From Candidatus Jordarchaeia archaeon (GTDB lineage: Archaea > Asgardarchaeota > Jordiarchaeia > Jordiarchaeales > Jordiarchaeaceae), in the NCBI GenBank assembly GCA_029856435.1, contig JAHQXB010000114.1, positions 1 to 49,933 of the forward strand: a DNA stretch of 49,933 nt. Direction: 5' to 3'. Position numbers and translations under genes: made by a program. Shown here one piece after another: positions 34,694-43,057 of this stretch (positions within the stretch are counted from its first letter, which is position 1; every line of letters starts with the position of its first letter). The notes below the pieces were generated by a model. The model saw only the letters and a program-made list of their open reading frames with translations, made no database searches and was not told where the DNA came from.

Positions 34694-35842
34694 ATGATTA
34701 AGATTATGTCTCGAATTCTCGAAAAACGTGAATTATGCGTTGGTTTGGTGCGTAGGTTAACTGAGGAGTTTGGCAGCTTTACAGTGCAAGATGTTATTTC
34801 TGAAACAGGGCTTCCAAGAAGTACTGTTCAAGATTGGATTAGAAGACTTTTGGATGAGCAACAGATTAACCAAGTGGAAAGCCCCAGCGGCCGTAAACCT
34901 GCCAGATACGCTTACAGAGCAAAATTAGGTTTGCCTTTTTCGGCCTGCAAAAGGATTTTCACCACACTAGACAAAGATCATGGAATTGGTGAAATTTATC
35001 ACCAATGCAGTAGCGAGGGAGCAGTTATGTTCTGTGCGTTTACTCACAAAAGGGCGGGAGGAGCCATAACTAGCACCAGATATGAGGGACTCATGCTAAG
35101 AGAACGATTTAAGCTGGGAGAAAAACCAACCGAGAAATTCGATAAACAGCTGGGAACCTCAGTTGTGGTTGAGAGGGTAGATTTACGCGGTGACGAAATT
35201 GTACAAACGTTAAAGGCTTATGGTGGACCAGCCCACTCATTAACTGAAACAATGAAAAACGCAAAAGGTGTTTTACGAGTAGAATTTGAGGATAAGGGAA
35301 ACTACACTGAGGGTAGAATCTTCACCAAGCCCTTGGAACATTTAACTTTGGGAATCGATGATACCGACACTGAGGAGGAAGGCGCCACATGGGCTTTATC
35401 CCTATCACTTTTAGATTACCTCGCTGAAAATGTAGAAAAAATTAGCCACAAAGTGGTGATGCTGAATCCCAACATTAAACACAAAACTGCGGGAAACGCG
35501 GTAAGCTTCATAGAAATCGCCACCGATCCCAAAAAATATCAGGAGATAGTTAATAGCAGTGTGGGCTTCCTTAAAAGAAGAACCCTTTCAGAAGATACTG
35601 CAATTGCAGTGCTCCGCGGACTAGAAATTCCAAGGGATCTGATAGACTTTGCTAACAAGGTTAGGGCAAGAGAAGTGGAAATTAGTGAAGCCTTAAAAGT
35701 TGCACAGAAATGTGGGATAGAAGTTTTTGAGGTAACTGGAAAAAGGGGTATTATAGGTGCTGTTGCAAGTCTAGCATTTTGGGAATCAAAACCCGATGTT
35801 TTAATGGATGCCAGCACAAATATCCAAAATATGCCCACTTAA
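34694..35842 (+). CDS. DDTD-motif protein related to TiaS / methanogenesis marker 11
   Basis: 382 residues. 1-75 is a winged helix (FTVQDVISETGLPRSTVQDWI). The later part has LGIDDTDTEEEGATWALSLSLL, the DDTDxxxxG signature of TiaS (agmatine ligation on tRNA-Ile2) and of the methanogenesis marker 11 group, then NPNIKHKTAGNAVSF. The TiaS zinc ribbon and OB domain are absent, so I favour a marker-11-like protein. The N-terminal DNA-binding domain is unusual for either and hints at a regulator or fusion. Exact role unknown. Confidence 0.65.
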   Translation: MIKIMSRILEKRELCVGLVRRLTEEFGSFTVQDVISETGLPRSTVQDWIRRLLDEQQINQVESPSGRKPARYAYRAKLGLPFSACKRIFTTLDKDHGIGEIYHQCSSEGAVMFCAFTHKRAGGAITSTRYEGLMLRERFKLGEKPTEKFDKQLGTSVVVERVDLRGDEIVQTLKAYGGPAHSLTETMKNAKGVLRVEFEDKGNYTEGRIFTKPLEHLTLGIDDTDTEEEGATWALSLSLLDYLAENVEKISHKVVMLNPNIKHKTAGNAVSFIEIATDPKKYQEIVNSSVGFLKRRTLSEDTAIAVLRGLEIPRDLIDFANKVRAREVEISEALKVAQKCGIEVFEVTGKRGIIGAVASLAFWESKPDVLMDASTNIQNMPT

Positions 35843-35900
35843 ATTGTTATATATTTACAGGAGAGGATTAAAGCAAGTTGTCAAGAATATGGAAACTTAA

Positions 35901-36575
35901 TTAGTCTGGGGGTCTAACTATTCTTTTCCTTCTCCGGTACTTTGTTCTAATCTCCTTCTTCCTCTTAGCTAGTTCCTCCTCGTAGCTAACCATAGTTTTC
36001 TCTTTCATTTTTAAATAGTCCCTGAGCCATTTTATATCGGGAAATTCTGGAGGGGGAATTAAGAGTTCTTTTCCACAGTTTTGACAAATTCTATTGCCAA
36101 AAAGTACTTTACCACACTTGGGACAAAAACCGTGTTCCGGAAGAGTCCTACGCAACCTTAGAGTACCCCTAACATCAAAGAAAGCAAAGAATATGAAACC
36201 AATAGTAGCAACAATAGCCAACCAGACAATGGGTTCAGGAGTTTTTTTCTCCATCCAATCCATAACTGTAATCCACCAGTATTCTCCCATTAATGCTGAC
36301 AAAAAGTATGGTGGTTGTATTGACTGGAAACCCAAGATAGCTAAAGTTAAACTTGCCAAAAAACCAGTAACGTAAAGAAGAGAAAATTTCTTTATGCTGG
36401 TTCTCTGCTTTAACTCGTTGGCGCTGAGACATTCTATACATCTCTCGCCCACCAGCTTCTCCACCACCTCCAAGCAAAAATTACAAAAGTAACGTCCACA
36501 ATTAACACATTTCCCAACAGCAATTACCTCTGGGTGAAATGTACATTTCGGAAGTTTAACAGCCCTTGACACCAT
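35901..36575 (-). CDS. Membrane protein with B-box-like zinc finger and zinc ribbon
   Basis: 224 residues. The N-terminus (CTFHPEVIAVGKCVNCGRYFC, CLEVV, CIECLS) resembles the B-box zinc finger found in many prokaryotic membrane proteins. Two to three membrane helices follow (LLYVTGFLASLTLAILGF, VWLAIVATIGFIFFAFF), then CPKCGKVLFGNRICQNCGKEL, a zinc ribbon, and a basic tail (RTKYRRRKRIVR). Function unknown. GAGGAG precedes ATG 36575. Confidence 0.75.
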   Translation of the reverse strand: MVSRAVKLPKCTFHPEVIAVGKCVNCGRYFCNFCLEVVEKLVGERCIECLSANELKQRTSIKKFSLLYVTGFLASLTLAILGFQSIQPPYFLSALMGEYWWITVMDWMEKKTPEPIVWLAIVATIGFIFFAFFDVRGTLRLRRTLPEHGFCPKCGKVLFGNRICQNCGKELLIPPPEFPDIKWLRDYLKMKEKTMVSYEEELAKRKKEIRTKYRRRKRIVRPPD

Positions 36576-36795
36576 CGTATCTCCTCTATTTTACCAACCT
36601 CTCCTGTATGCTTATTCATTCCCCTTATAAAAAATATTCGGTAACCAAAAACACGTACCAAAGAGTCTTCAAACAAATCACCCTATTATTGGCAACTATA
36701 AATCGAAAAATGTAAAAAAATCTTTTAGCACAAAAAGGCAGTGGCTACCGAGAGAAGATAAGCAATTCGAATACCCCTTTTAACGATTTTTTGAA

Positions 36796-38147
36796 AGCAA
36801 AAGAGTAAAGCCACAACTTCACCACCCCTTCGCAAGGAAGCCCACTTTCTTTAGAGGTGGGAGGAATTGCGACCGCGATGTTTTTAAGCTGATTTTTGTC
36901 TGTTTGTTACGGGGACGCCTATGAGAAAGTGTTTGTCTCTAAGCATTCTTGAGCCTACAAAGGCTAAGGAAAAGTTGCTTAGAGATGCCTATATTTCCCT
37001 CCTCGGCATGGTTAAGGAGGCTCTCGGCTTCCTCGGCGAGGTTAAGTCGCAAGCTGAACTGCATAAAAAGACCTACTATTTGTTCAAGTATGATGCGGCA
37101 TCCCAGCTTATCATAAAGGCTGCAAGCTACGCATGGAGCATAAGAAAGACCATAAACGGCGACACATGTAGATGTGTTATCCGATTTGATGAGAGGCTTT
37201 TCAGTTTCAAAGAGACAAAGCGTGGCAATCCTGTCCTCAGCATCATTTTCAACCGCAGACGGATAGGGCTTCCGATAAAGCAGGATGGGGCGTATAAGAG
37301 ACTTCAGGAACACCTTAAGGAAGGCTGGAAAGTTACCAGCATCATCATGAAACAAGACCTCAGCTTTCGCATCATCCTCTCCAAAGAGCTACCAGAGCCA
37401 ATTATCAGGCCGAAATGGATGGGTGTAGACATAAACAGCTCCAAGATAGCCGCATCCATAATCGGCGGGGGGAGAGTTCTGAAACAAATCTACTTCGGAC
37501 AGGATGTTTTCGCCAAACAGTTCAGGTTTGAGGAAAGAAGAGCGAAGCTTCAAAGCTATAGAGATGAAGGCTCCAGCAGAGCTGGGCTTAAGCTCAAGAA
37601 GCTCAGCGGAAAACAGAGAAGCTATGTCCGCACGAGGATATGGCAGATAGCCAACGAAATTGTCAAACTTGCCAAAGGCCTTAACTCCAACATAGCCATA
37701 GAAAGGCTCAGGTATCTCAGAAAGCGTAAAGGAGAATGGAGTAAGAAGAGCGCCCATAAGGTTAACCGCATCCCCTATGGCTTCTTCAGACATGCCTTGA
37801 AACGCGTTGCCGAAAGGGAAGGCATAATGGTTATCGAAGTTAAATCCAGCTATACAAACCAGACCTGCTCGCGGTGCTGGTACATCGAAAATGAGAACTG
37901 GAGAGGCTACGTCTACTTTAAATGCGTCAAATGCGGCTACGAAGCCAATAGAGACCGAGTAGCAAGCCTTAACATCGCCCTCAGGGCGGCTCCAAAAGCA
38001 GGTGTCCCCAAATGCTATTTCTGGAGCCAGCTTGCTGAGGGGGAAGCTTCCCTCAGCAAGCTCGTCTTGAAGGATGAGGGGCATAGATGGCATCAAACCA
38101 CCCCGAGCTTCAAGCCCACGGATTTATCCGTGGTGGCTGACTGTGAA
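36796..38147 (+). mobile_element. IS605-group element carrying only tnpB
   Basis: Both ends share the pattern CCACCCC, about ten bases, AAGCCCAC and a GTGG half, as expected of the imperfect palindromes at IS200/IS605 ends (left about 36818-36860, right 38098-38135). No tnpA is present, so movement needs a transposase in trans. The boundaries are estimates. GC content is higher than in the neighbours, fitting recent arrival. Confidence 0.75.
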
Positions 38148-38183
38148 TCTAACATATGGGATAAAATTTCAGCCCCCTTTTAA
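36921..38183 (+). CDS. tnpB: TnpB RNA-guided nuclease
   Basis: 420 residues. RuvC catalytic residues: D170 in GVDINSSKIA, E261 in IAIERLRYL and D345 in EANRDRVASLNIA. Zinc finger: C316 and C319 in CSRCW, C335 and C338 in CVKCGY. The family uses an omega RNA from its own right end to cut DNA at the donor site after excision. All key residues are present, so it may be active. The last about 60 residues are translated through the right end, and the final few read host DNA past the element. Confidence 0.92.
   Translation: MRKCLSLSILEPTKAKEKLLRDAYISLLGMVKEALGFLGEVKSQAELHKKTYYLFKYDAASQLIIKAASYAWSIRKTINGDTCRCVIRFDERLFSFKETKRGNPVLSIIFNRRRIGLPIKQDGAYKRLQEHLKEGWKVTSIIMKQDLSFRIILSKELPEPIIRPKWMGVDINSSKIAASIIGGGRVLKQIYFGQDVFAKQFRFEERRAKLQSYRDEGSSRAGLKLKKLSGKQRSYVRTRIWQIANEIVKLAKGLNSNIAIERLRYLRKRKGEWSKKSAHKVNRIPYGFFRHALKRVAEREGIMVIEVKSSYTNQTCSRCWYIENENWRGYVYFKCVKCGYEANRDRVASLNIALRAAPKAGVPKCYFWSQLAEGEASLSKLVLKDEGHRWHQTTPSFKPTDLSVVADCESNIWDKISAPF
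37985..38147 (+). ncRNA. Putative omega (re)RNA at the TnpB right end
   Basis: The region overlapping the 3' end of tnpB is GC-rich and foldable: GCTTGCTGAGGG pairs with CCCTCAGCAAGC (about 38028-38062), and CCACGGA (38116-38122) pairs with TCCGTGG (38127-38133) near the element end. This matches TnpB guide RNAs, whose 3' guide would be the host sequence right after about 38147. Inferred from family biology. Confidence 0.6.
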
Positions 38184-38217
38184 CCTAAAGATGTAAAGTA
38201 AAGGGGAGGTGAATTGG

Positions 38218-38559
38218 ATGTGTGAGTTTAAAGTAACCGTGTCTGATGGTAAAAAGTCGTCTATTGTGGCAACGGATATTATTTACGCCGAGCAAGTTGA
38301 AGGAAAAGTCATTCTGAGAGATATTTTAGGTGTATCTTCAGAGGTGAACTCTGCCATTATCTCCTATGTTAATGTCAATTCCCAACAATTAAAACTTTTA
38401 AGCCTACCCATACTTAAAACCTTCACCAGATTCCTTGAAATTTATGCTAAAAGTGTAACAGAAGATAAGTATAACCCTGAAATCGAAGAAACTTGGAACC
38501 AACTAAAAAATGAGGGTAACCAGCTTATAGAGAATTTAAAGAAGGCCTCTGCTTTTTAG
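38218..38559 (+). CDS. CooT-like nickel-binding protein with extended C-terminus
   Basis: 113 residues starting at ATG 38218 (GGGGAGGTGA upstream). MCEFKVTVSDGKK, DIIYAEQVEGKVILRDILG and VNVNSQQLKLL match the small CooT family that binds nickel through Cys2. Typical members have about 65 residues, so the helical C-terminal half is extra. It could supply nickel to the hydrogenase at 4136. The third copy of the mobile element has inserted right behind its stop codon. Confidence 0.75.
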   Translation: MCEFKVTVSDGKKSSIVATDIIYAEQVEGKVILRDILGVSSEVNSAIISYVNVNSQQLKLLSLPILKTFTRFLEIYAKSVTEDKYNPEIEETWNQLKNEGNQLIENLKKASAF

Positions 38560-38563
38560 GATT

Positions 38564-38672
38564 GGAGATGTAGGTTTCGTTCGATTTCGCCTTTGAAGGG
38601 GGCTTTTATAGGACTTCTTTTCTTATGTAGATCTCCAAATTAAGGGGTAGAATCGAACAAATCTCCATTACC
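38564..38672 (+). mobile_element. 109-bp non-autonomous mobile element, copy 3
   Basis: A diverged copy: ends GGAGATGTAGG and TCTCCATTACC. A perfect 10-bp direct repeat TTTTAGGATT flanks it (38554-38563 and 38673-38682). The inner stem is kept by paired changes: GUUCGAUU (38579-38586) with AAUCGAAC (38651-38658), against GUUCGGUU with AGCCGAAU in copy 1. The left duplication contains the TAG stop of the CooT-like gene, so insertion left the protein whole. Confidence 0.8.
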
Positions 38673-38817
38673 TTTTAGGATTTAAGAAATGGATTTTGTT
38701 TGGTGTAGATACGGAATACTAAATATATATATTTTATAAATTATTTTTAATTATTATATATTTTTGACATAATTTTTAAATAAAGTAACTTTTTTACATT
38801 AACTTAGTAGGAATCAG

Positions 38818-39375
38818 GTGGACGTTGAAGTGAATCACTTCTTAGGCTTGGGACCTGTACAATTAGTGTATGTGCTTTTTGAGCTAAACATGAAAAATAG
38901 GCGCGCTATAAAGGTTCCCGAGGATGTGCATATAAGAGAGTACAATGCGGAGAAAGACGCAGAACTTCTAGCTATGCTCCACAACAGGACAATGTCTCAT
39001 TGTGAGGACTTCTCACCTATGGATGCAGAATTTGTTAAAAATATCCCGAAGCACACCTCTTTCATTGCAGAGATAGGCGGTTACCCGGTGGGTATGGCTA
39101 TTACGGCGGTTGCAAATGTAGAAAATTGTAGGCAGGGCTACATTGCGGAATTAGGAGTTTTAAAAAATTACCGTTACAGGGGAGTGGGCTCAGCTCTCCT
39201 AAGTAGGGTCTTGGACTTTTTTGAATCAGAAAAGGTGGAGAAGGTGACCTGCGAGGTTTTGGAGAGCAACATAGAGACTATGTACATATTGAAGAGAAAA
39301 GCTTGCTTCGTAGAGGTCGGGAGAGCCACTTATGTTACCTCGCAGATTCCTATTCGCCAGTTTATGGGGCACTAG
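38818..39375 (+). CDS. GNAT-family N-acetyltransferase
   Basis: 185 residues. VHIREYNAEKDAELLAML starts the fold and IAELGVLKNYRYRGVGSALL is the acetyl-CoA binding motif A (RxxGxG/A). The first about 35 residues may not be translated, since GTG 38818 lacks a clear ribosome site. It is followed 13 bases later by a second GNAT gene with the same NxSxxHCxDFxPM-like segment, a tandem duplication. Substrate unknown. Confidence 0.8.
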   Translation: MDVEVNHFLGLGPVQLVYVLFELNMKNRRAIKVPEDVHIREYNAEKDAELLAMLHNRTMSHCEDFSPMDAEFVKNIPKHTSFIAEIGGYPVGMAITAVANVENCRQGYIAELGVLKNYRYRGVGSALLSRVLDFFESEKVEKVTCEVLESNIETMYILKRKACFVEVGRATYVTSQIPIRQFMGH

Positions 39376-39388
39376 CTGAGGGGAAAAA

Positions 39389-39907
39389 ATGGCGGCGGAA
39401 CTAGAAAAAAGTGTGAGGGTAGGGGGTTATGGAAAAAAGGAAACAATTTACTATTATATGACCAAGACGAATCTAGATGATTTGCCTTTTAATCTTATAA
39501 ATAATTCAATAATAATTAGGAACATAAGGAGGGACGAGCTGCAGAAATTTGTGGATTTAGTGAATGAGAGTCTAACCCACTGTCCTGATCCCTTCATACC
39601 TATGACTTTGGACTTTGCCGAGAAGTGGCCTTTAGAGCAGACCCTTGTTGCTGAGGTTGACGGGGGAATTGTGGGGTTTTTAATGTTTGAGTCACGGGGA
39701 AAAATAGGTTTACCGGTTCAGTTGGGTGTTTTGCCGAAATATCGTAGAAGGGGGGTGGGAACCAGTTTACTTTTGACACTGCTAAGGGATTTTAAGAATC
39801 GGGGAATTAAAGAAGTTAAAATGAAAGTTTTTAAGAATAATGTTCCTGCCCTAACACTCTATAAAAAATTAAAGTTCAAAGTGTATGGAGTAACCATCGA
39901 AGAATAA
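39389..39907 (+). CDS. GNAT-family N-acetyltransferase, tandem paralogue
   Basis: 172 residues, related to the preceding gene: VNESLTHCPDPFIPMTLDFAE corresponds to HNRTMSHCEDFSPMDAEF there. VQLGVLPKYRRRGVGTSLL is motif A, and VFKNNVPALTLYKKLKFKV is the typical C-terminal block. Start ATG 39389 after GAGGGG. The pair may act as a heterodimer or on related substrates. Confidence 0.82.
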   Translation: MAAELEKSVRVGGYGKKETIYYYMTKTNLDDLPFNLINNSIIIRNIRRDELQKFVDLVNESLTHCPDPFIPMTLDFAEKWPLEQTLVAEVDGGIVGFLMFESRGKIGLPVQLGVLPKYRRRGVGTSLLLTLLRDFKNRGIKEVKMKVFKNNVPALTLYKKLKFKVYGVTIEE

Positions 39908-39939
39908 TTCATTTTCTTTTATAGCTAATGTTTTTTAAA

Positions 39940-40977
39940 TTAGATTATGTGGATGAAGTCTTTTGCTTGAGCTTCTGGGGAGCCTACGAGTATCCTGTGG
40001 TATTTTTTTCCTACTTCTTGGGGTGTTACCTCCTCTAGTTTTCCTCTAGTTCTGATCCGTTCCCCTTCTTCTGCAAAGTGACAGAAGATTCCCTCATATG
40101 ACACTACTTCTTTTATGTTTTCGGCACTCTCCCCTTCTATTACTGTAATGTTGTCTATTTCATATTTGCATGGTAGGTAGAGGGATTCGCTGGCGTTTTT
40201 CACCGTGGCTTCTATTAGTGTGAAGCCTTTGCTTTTATATTTTTTCTCCCCGTATTTTTCTTTGATTTCTGATTCTTCCTTTATGGGGTGGATGGAGAAG
40301 CGGGTTCCTTTGTAAAAACCAATGTTCCACTTTCTTTCTAGGAGGAGCCTCGCTTGCTTTGAGTCTAGTTGGAATAATCCCTCTTTCTTTTTAATCCACT
40401 CTTGGGCAACCTCTCCCTGGAAACTTTTTAGCGGCCCGCTTTTTTTAAGATTTAGGACGGCTTCTTTGGTTGCTAGGGAATTTTTTCTTCCGTAGACGGT
40501 TAGGTCTATGTCTGAAAAATTGGGGTTATGGATGTTTATGAGTATGGAGCCAGTTATTCCATATTTCTCCATGGGCACCCCGCTCTCGTCAGATATCATT
40601 TCTATTAACAGAATAGCCTTTTTTTCCAGAGGGTCGAGGTCTTTACGCTTAAGGAGTTCCTTCACCTTTTCCTCTGGATGGTATCTTTCAGCTATGTAGT
40701 TTAGTGGCACCGCAGAAATTATGATGTTGTTTACCTGGTCTTCGTATAGGTAATGGGGATATTTTTCTTCCAATAGTTTGAATCCCTCAGCCACAGATTT
40801 GGCATCGTACTGTTTTAACATTCTTTGGAATCTCTGTGTGCTTCCCCATTTTCCTTCGGCACTCGGCATATATTTTAAATAGGCTAAAAATCTGTCTGGA
40901 GGGTGAGTGTAGCCAATAACACAGAAGAATAGGTTCTCGAGGGTTTTAAGGTAGTCTCTATCTTTTTCTCCACGCAA
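39940..40977 (-). CDS. Predicted nucleotidyltransferase (COG2413-like), copy B
   Basis: 345 residues from TTG 40977 (AGGAG eight bases upstream). TGSILINIHNPNFSDIDLTVYG holds the nucleotidyltransferase GS (143-144) and DxD (156/158) motifs. GYTHPPDRFLAYLKYMP at the N-terminus and HRILVGSPEAQA at the end are shared with the next gene upstream. It is the last gene of the H4MPT operon. The substrate is unknown; position suggests cofactor-related or tRNA-like nucleotidyl transfer. Confidence 0.75.
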   Translation of the reverse strand: MRGEKDRDYLKTLENLFFCVIGYTHPPDRFLAYLKYMPSAEGKWGSTQRFQRMLKQYDAKSVAEGFKLLEEKYPHYLYEDQVNNIIISAVPLNYIAERYHPEEKVKELLKRKDLDPLEKKAILLIEMISDESGVPMEKYGITGSILINIHNPNFSDIDLTVYGRKNSLATKEAVLNLKKSGPLKSFQGEVAQEWIKKKEGLFQLDSKQARLLLERKWNIGFYKGTRFSIHPIKEESEIKEKYGEKKYKSKGFTLIEATVKNASESLYLPCKYEIDNITVIEGESAENIKEVVSYEGIFCHFAEEGERIRTRGKLEEVTPQEVGKKYHRILVGSPEAQAKDFIHII

Positions 40978-41007
40978 ATTTAAGTCTCCTAAAAATTTTT
41001 GAAATAG

Positions 41008-42060
41008 CTATTTGTGATGATTTCTTTTGACGATTAAAAAGTCCCCTCTTCCTCCTCCCAAAAGTAACCTGTGGTATGTTTCACTTTTCGTGATTACTCT
41101 CTCGACTTTTCCTTGGGCAATGAATTTTTCGTTTTCTCTGACTTGGTCGCAGAAGCGTCCTCGGTAGGACACTATTTCCCTGATTTTGGGGGCTTCACCC
41201 TCCAAAGTTTTTGTATGTTTTATGACGTATTTGCAAGGGGTAAATATGGATTCACTATCATCAGTAACTATTCCCTCTATTCTGGCAATGTTTAGGGATA
41301 CGTACTTTGAGTCTCCGTATTTCTCGCGTATTTCTCTTGGATCCTTAATAAACCGTATAAAGAAGTCTCTTCCATTAACCTCTCCTGATGTGCACTTCCT
41401 CTTTTCGCTAAATAGGTAGTCTTCGTAACTCATCAGTGTGTCTTTGACCCTGAAATTGTACAATTTTCTTAAACCTTCTTCGTTATAAGGTTTTATTGCG
41501 GTGTTGCTGTTGTTGAAGAGGTTTCTCAGCGCCTCGTATGCCCTGCGGGAATTTTTTTCGCCATAAACTATTATGTCCACGTCTGAGTCGGGATTTGCCA
41601 AATCAACTAGAGTAGAGCCAGATACTCCTATTTTGTTTATTGAAATTTTAGATTCTTTTCGGAGAATTTCCACAAAGAGTAGCGCATCCCTCTCCAAATC
41701 ATCCAAGGACTCTGCAACCAACAATTTTTGAAGCTTATCTGTAGGCTTGTGAACCTCTTTTATTTGACTTCTTAGAACACCTTCAAGCTTCAAACCAAAC
41801 ACGGCGTCAAAATATACATATCGGGGGAAGTGTTTAACTAGATACTTTTCTCTGTCTTCTAGGGAGTAAACCTTACTATACTTCTTACCATTCTTTCTGG
41901 TTCTCTCCCCTTCAGCATCTGGATAATATCTCAGATATGCTATTACCCTATCGGGGGGATGCACTAGACCCTTTACATCAAAAATTAGATTATTTTTGTC
42001 CTCTATAAAATCCCCCTCTAGAATGGGCTTCCTGTATCTCAATTTTTCACACTCAAACAT
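41008..42060 (-). CDS. Predicted nucleotidyltransferase (COG2413-like), copy A
   Basis: 350 residues. GVSGSTLVDLANPDSDVDIIVYG carries the GS (148-149) and DxD (160/162) motifs. The N-terminal GLVHPPDRVIAYLRYYPDAEG and C-terminal HRLLLGGGRG blocks match copy B, so the two arose by tandem duplication. It starts 10 bases after the mptA stop and so belongs to the H4MPT operon. No assigned function. Confidence 0.75.
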   Translation of the reverse strand: MFECEKLRYRKPILEGDFIEDKNNLIFDVKGLVHPPDRVIAYLRYYPDAEGERTRKNGKKYSKVYSLEDREKYLVKHFPRYVYFDAVFGLKLEGVLRSQIKEVHKPTDKLQKLLVAESLDDLERDALLFVEILRKESKISINKIGVSGSTLVDLANPDSDVDIIVYGEKNSRRAYEALRNLFNNSNTAIKPYNEEGLRKLYNFRVKDTLMSYEDYLFSEKRKCTSGEVNGRDFFIRFIKDPREIREKYGDSKYVSLNIARIEGIVTDDSESIFTPCKYVIKHTKTLEGEAPKIREIVSYRGRFCDQVRENEKFIAQGKVERVITKSETYHRLLLGGGRGDFLIVKRNHHK

Positions 42061-42070
42061 TTATTTTTCT

Positions 42071-43057
42071 TTACAATTTTTGGTGGCTTGGTTTATAGAT
42101 TGTTCTTGTGGGAAATGGGTCTAGTGCTTTTCTTATCTCTCCTAGGGTGGTGGCCTTTGTGGCGTAGGCATTGTAGCCGTGTACTGATTCCATGCTTTCA
42201 ACTTCAACAACTATTTCGGTGGAGTCCGGAAGTTCTTTAAACTTTTGAGCACTTCGGTAAATTATCTGCCGTGCTGTGTCTTCGACAAATTTGGGGTTCA
42301 GGTGTGCTATGCGTATTAGCTGGGCTTCGTCTGGCCTTTTTAGAACATCTTGTATCACACCGCTCATGGATTCCTCAATTATCTGTGTGAGGTCTTTTAT
42401 GCCTACTGATTGCTCCTTGGGAACCTCTATCATTATTTTTGCTCTGCACCTTTGGCTGTGTGAAGCTATGGGTATGAGGTTTAAAATTTTTTCAATGGAG
42501 TCATCACTTATTTTGAATTCCTTAGCTCTGTTTTTAAGCATAATTCTTGAATAGTCCTTAGTGATTTCTTGCCCGCAGGGACAAACCGTCATGCCTTGAC
42601 CGCTTACCCCCAAAAAGATTTTGGTAGCTATTTCTCCCTTCCTCCTTTCCCCCACTCCTTTGGCGTACACAATGTAATGCTTTTGCCTCTTAACCCCTGT
42701 TTCCCCACTTTTTACATCGAAAACCAGTGGGCTCTCCATGTTAACTATTGCATGTGAAGCGTAGTCATGTTTCTCAAGAAGCGTTTTAACTAGTTTCTCA
42801 CAAAAACCCTCAATGCTTGCCATAGGGCGGTAGGAAATTTCCTCTATTATTTCTTCGATGGTTTCAATACTTCTAGACATGTGAATCCCCCTCATGTTGT
42901 GAGGAAGATCGATGAATGCTGAAATTGAAGGTAAGAGGATAATTTCCTCGCCATCTTTAGTTATTTTGACACGTTTAACTATGCCAACTAGTCCAACCTT
43001 ATCCAGACCTATGGGTAAAAGCGCTTCCTGGTTTTGAACGTCTGGAAGTTCCACCAC
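42071..43057 (-). CDS. mptA: GTP cyclohydrolase IV (MptA)
   Basis: 328 residues. It converts GTP to 7,8-dihydroneopterin 2',3'-cyclic phosphate, the first step of methanopterin synthesis, with Fe(II). LPDVQNQ at the N-terminus, VSGQGMTVCPCGQE and IPIASHSQRCRAKI are the family blocks that hold the metal ligands. Its GTG overlaps the stop of the DHPS-like gene by one base (TAGTG), so translation is coupled. Confidence 0.93.
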   Translation of the reverse strand: MVELPDVQNQEALLPIGLDKVGLVGIVKRVKITKDGEEIILLPSISAFIDLPHNMRGIHMSRSIETIEEIIEEISYRPMASIEGFCEKLVKTLLEKHDYASHAIVNMESPLVFDVKSGETGVKRQKHYIVYAKGVGERRKGEIATKIFLGVSGQGMTVCPCGQEITKDYSRIMLKNRAKEFKISDDSIEKILNLIPIASHSQRCRAKIMIEVPKEQSVGIKDLTQIIEESMSGVIQDVLKRPDEAQLIRIAHLNPKFVEDTARQIIYRSAQKFKELPDSTEIVVEVESMESVHGYNAYATKATTLGEIRKALDPFPTRTIYKPSHQKL

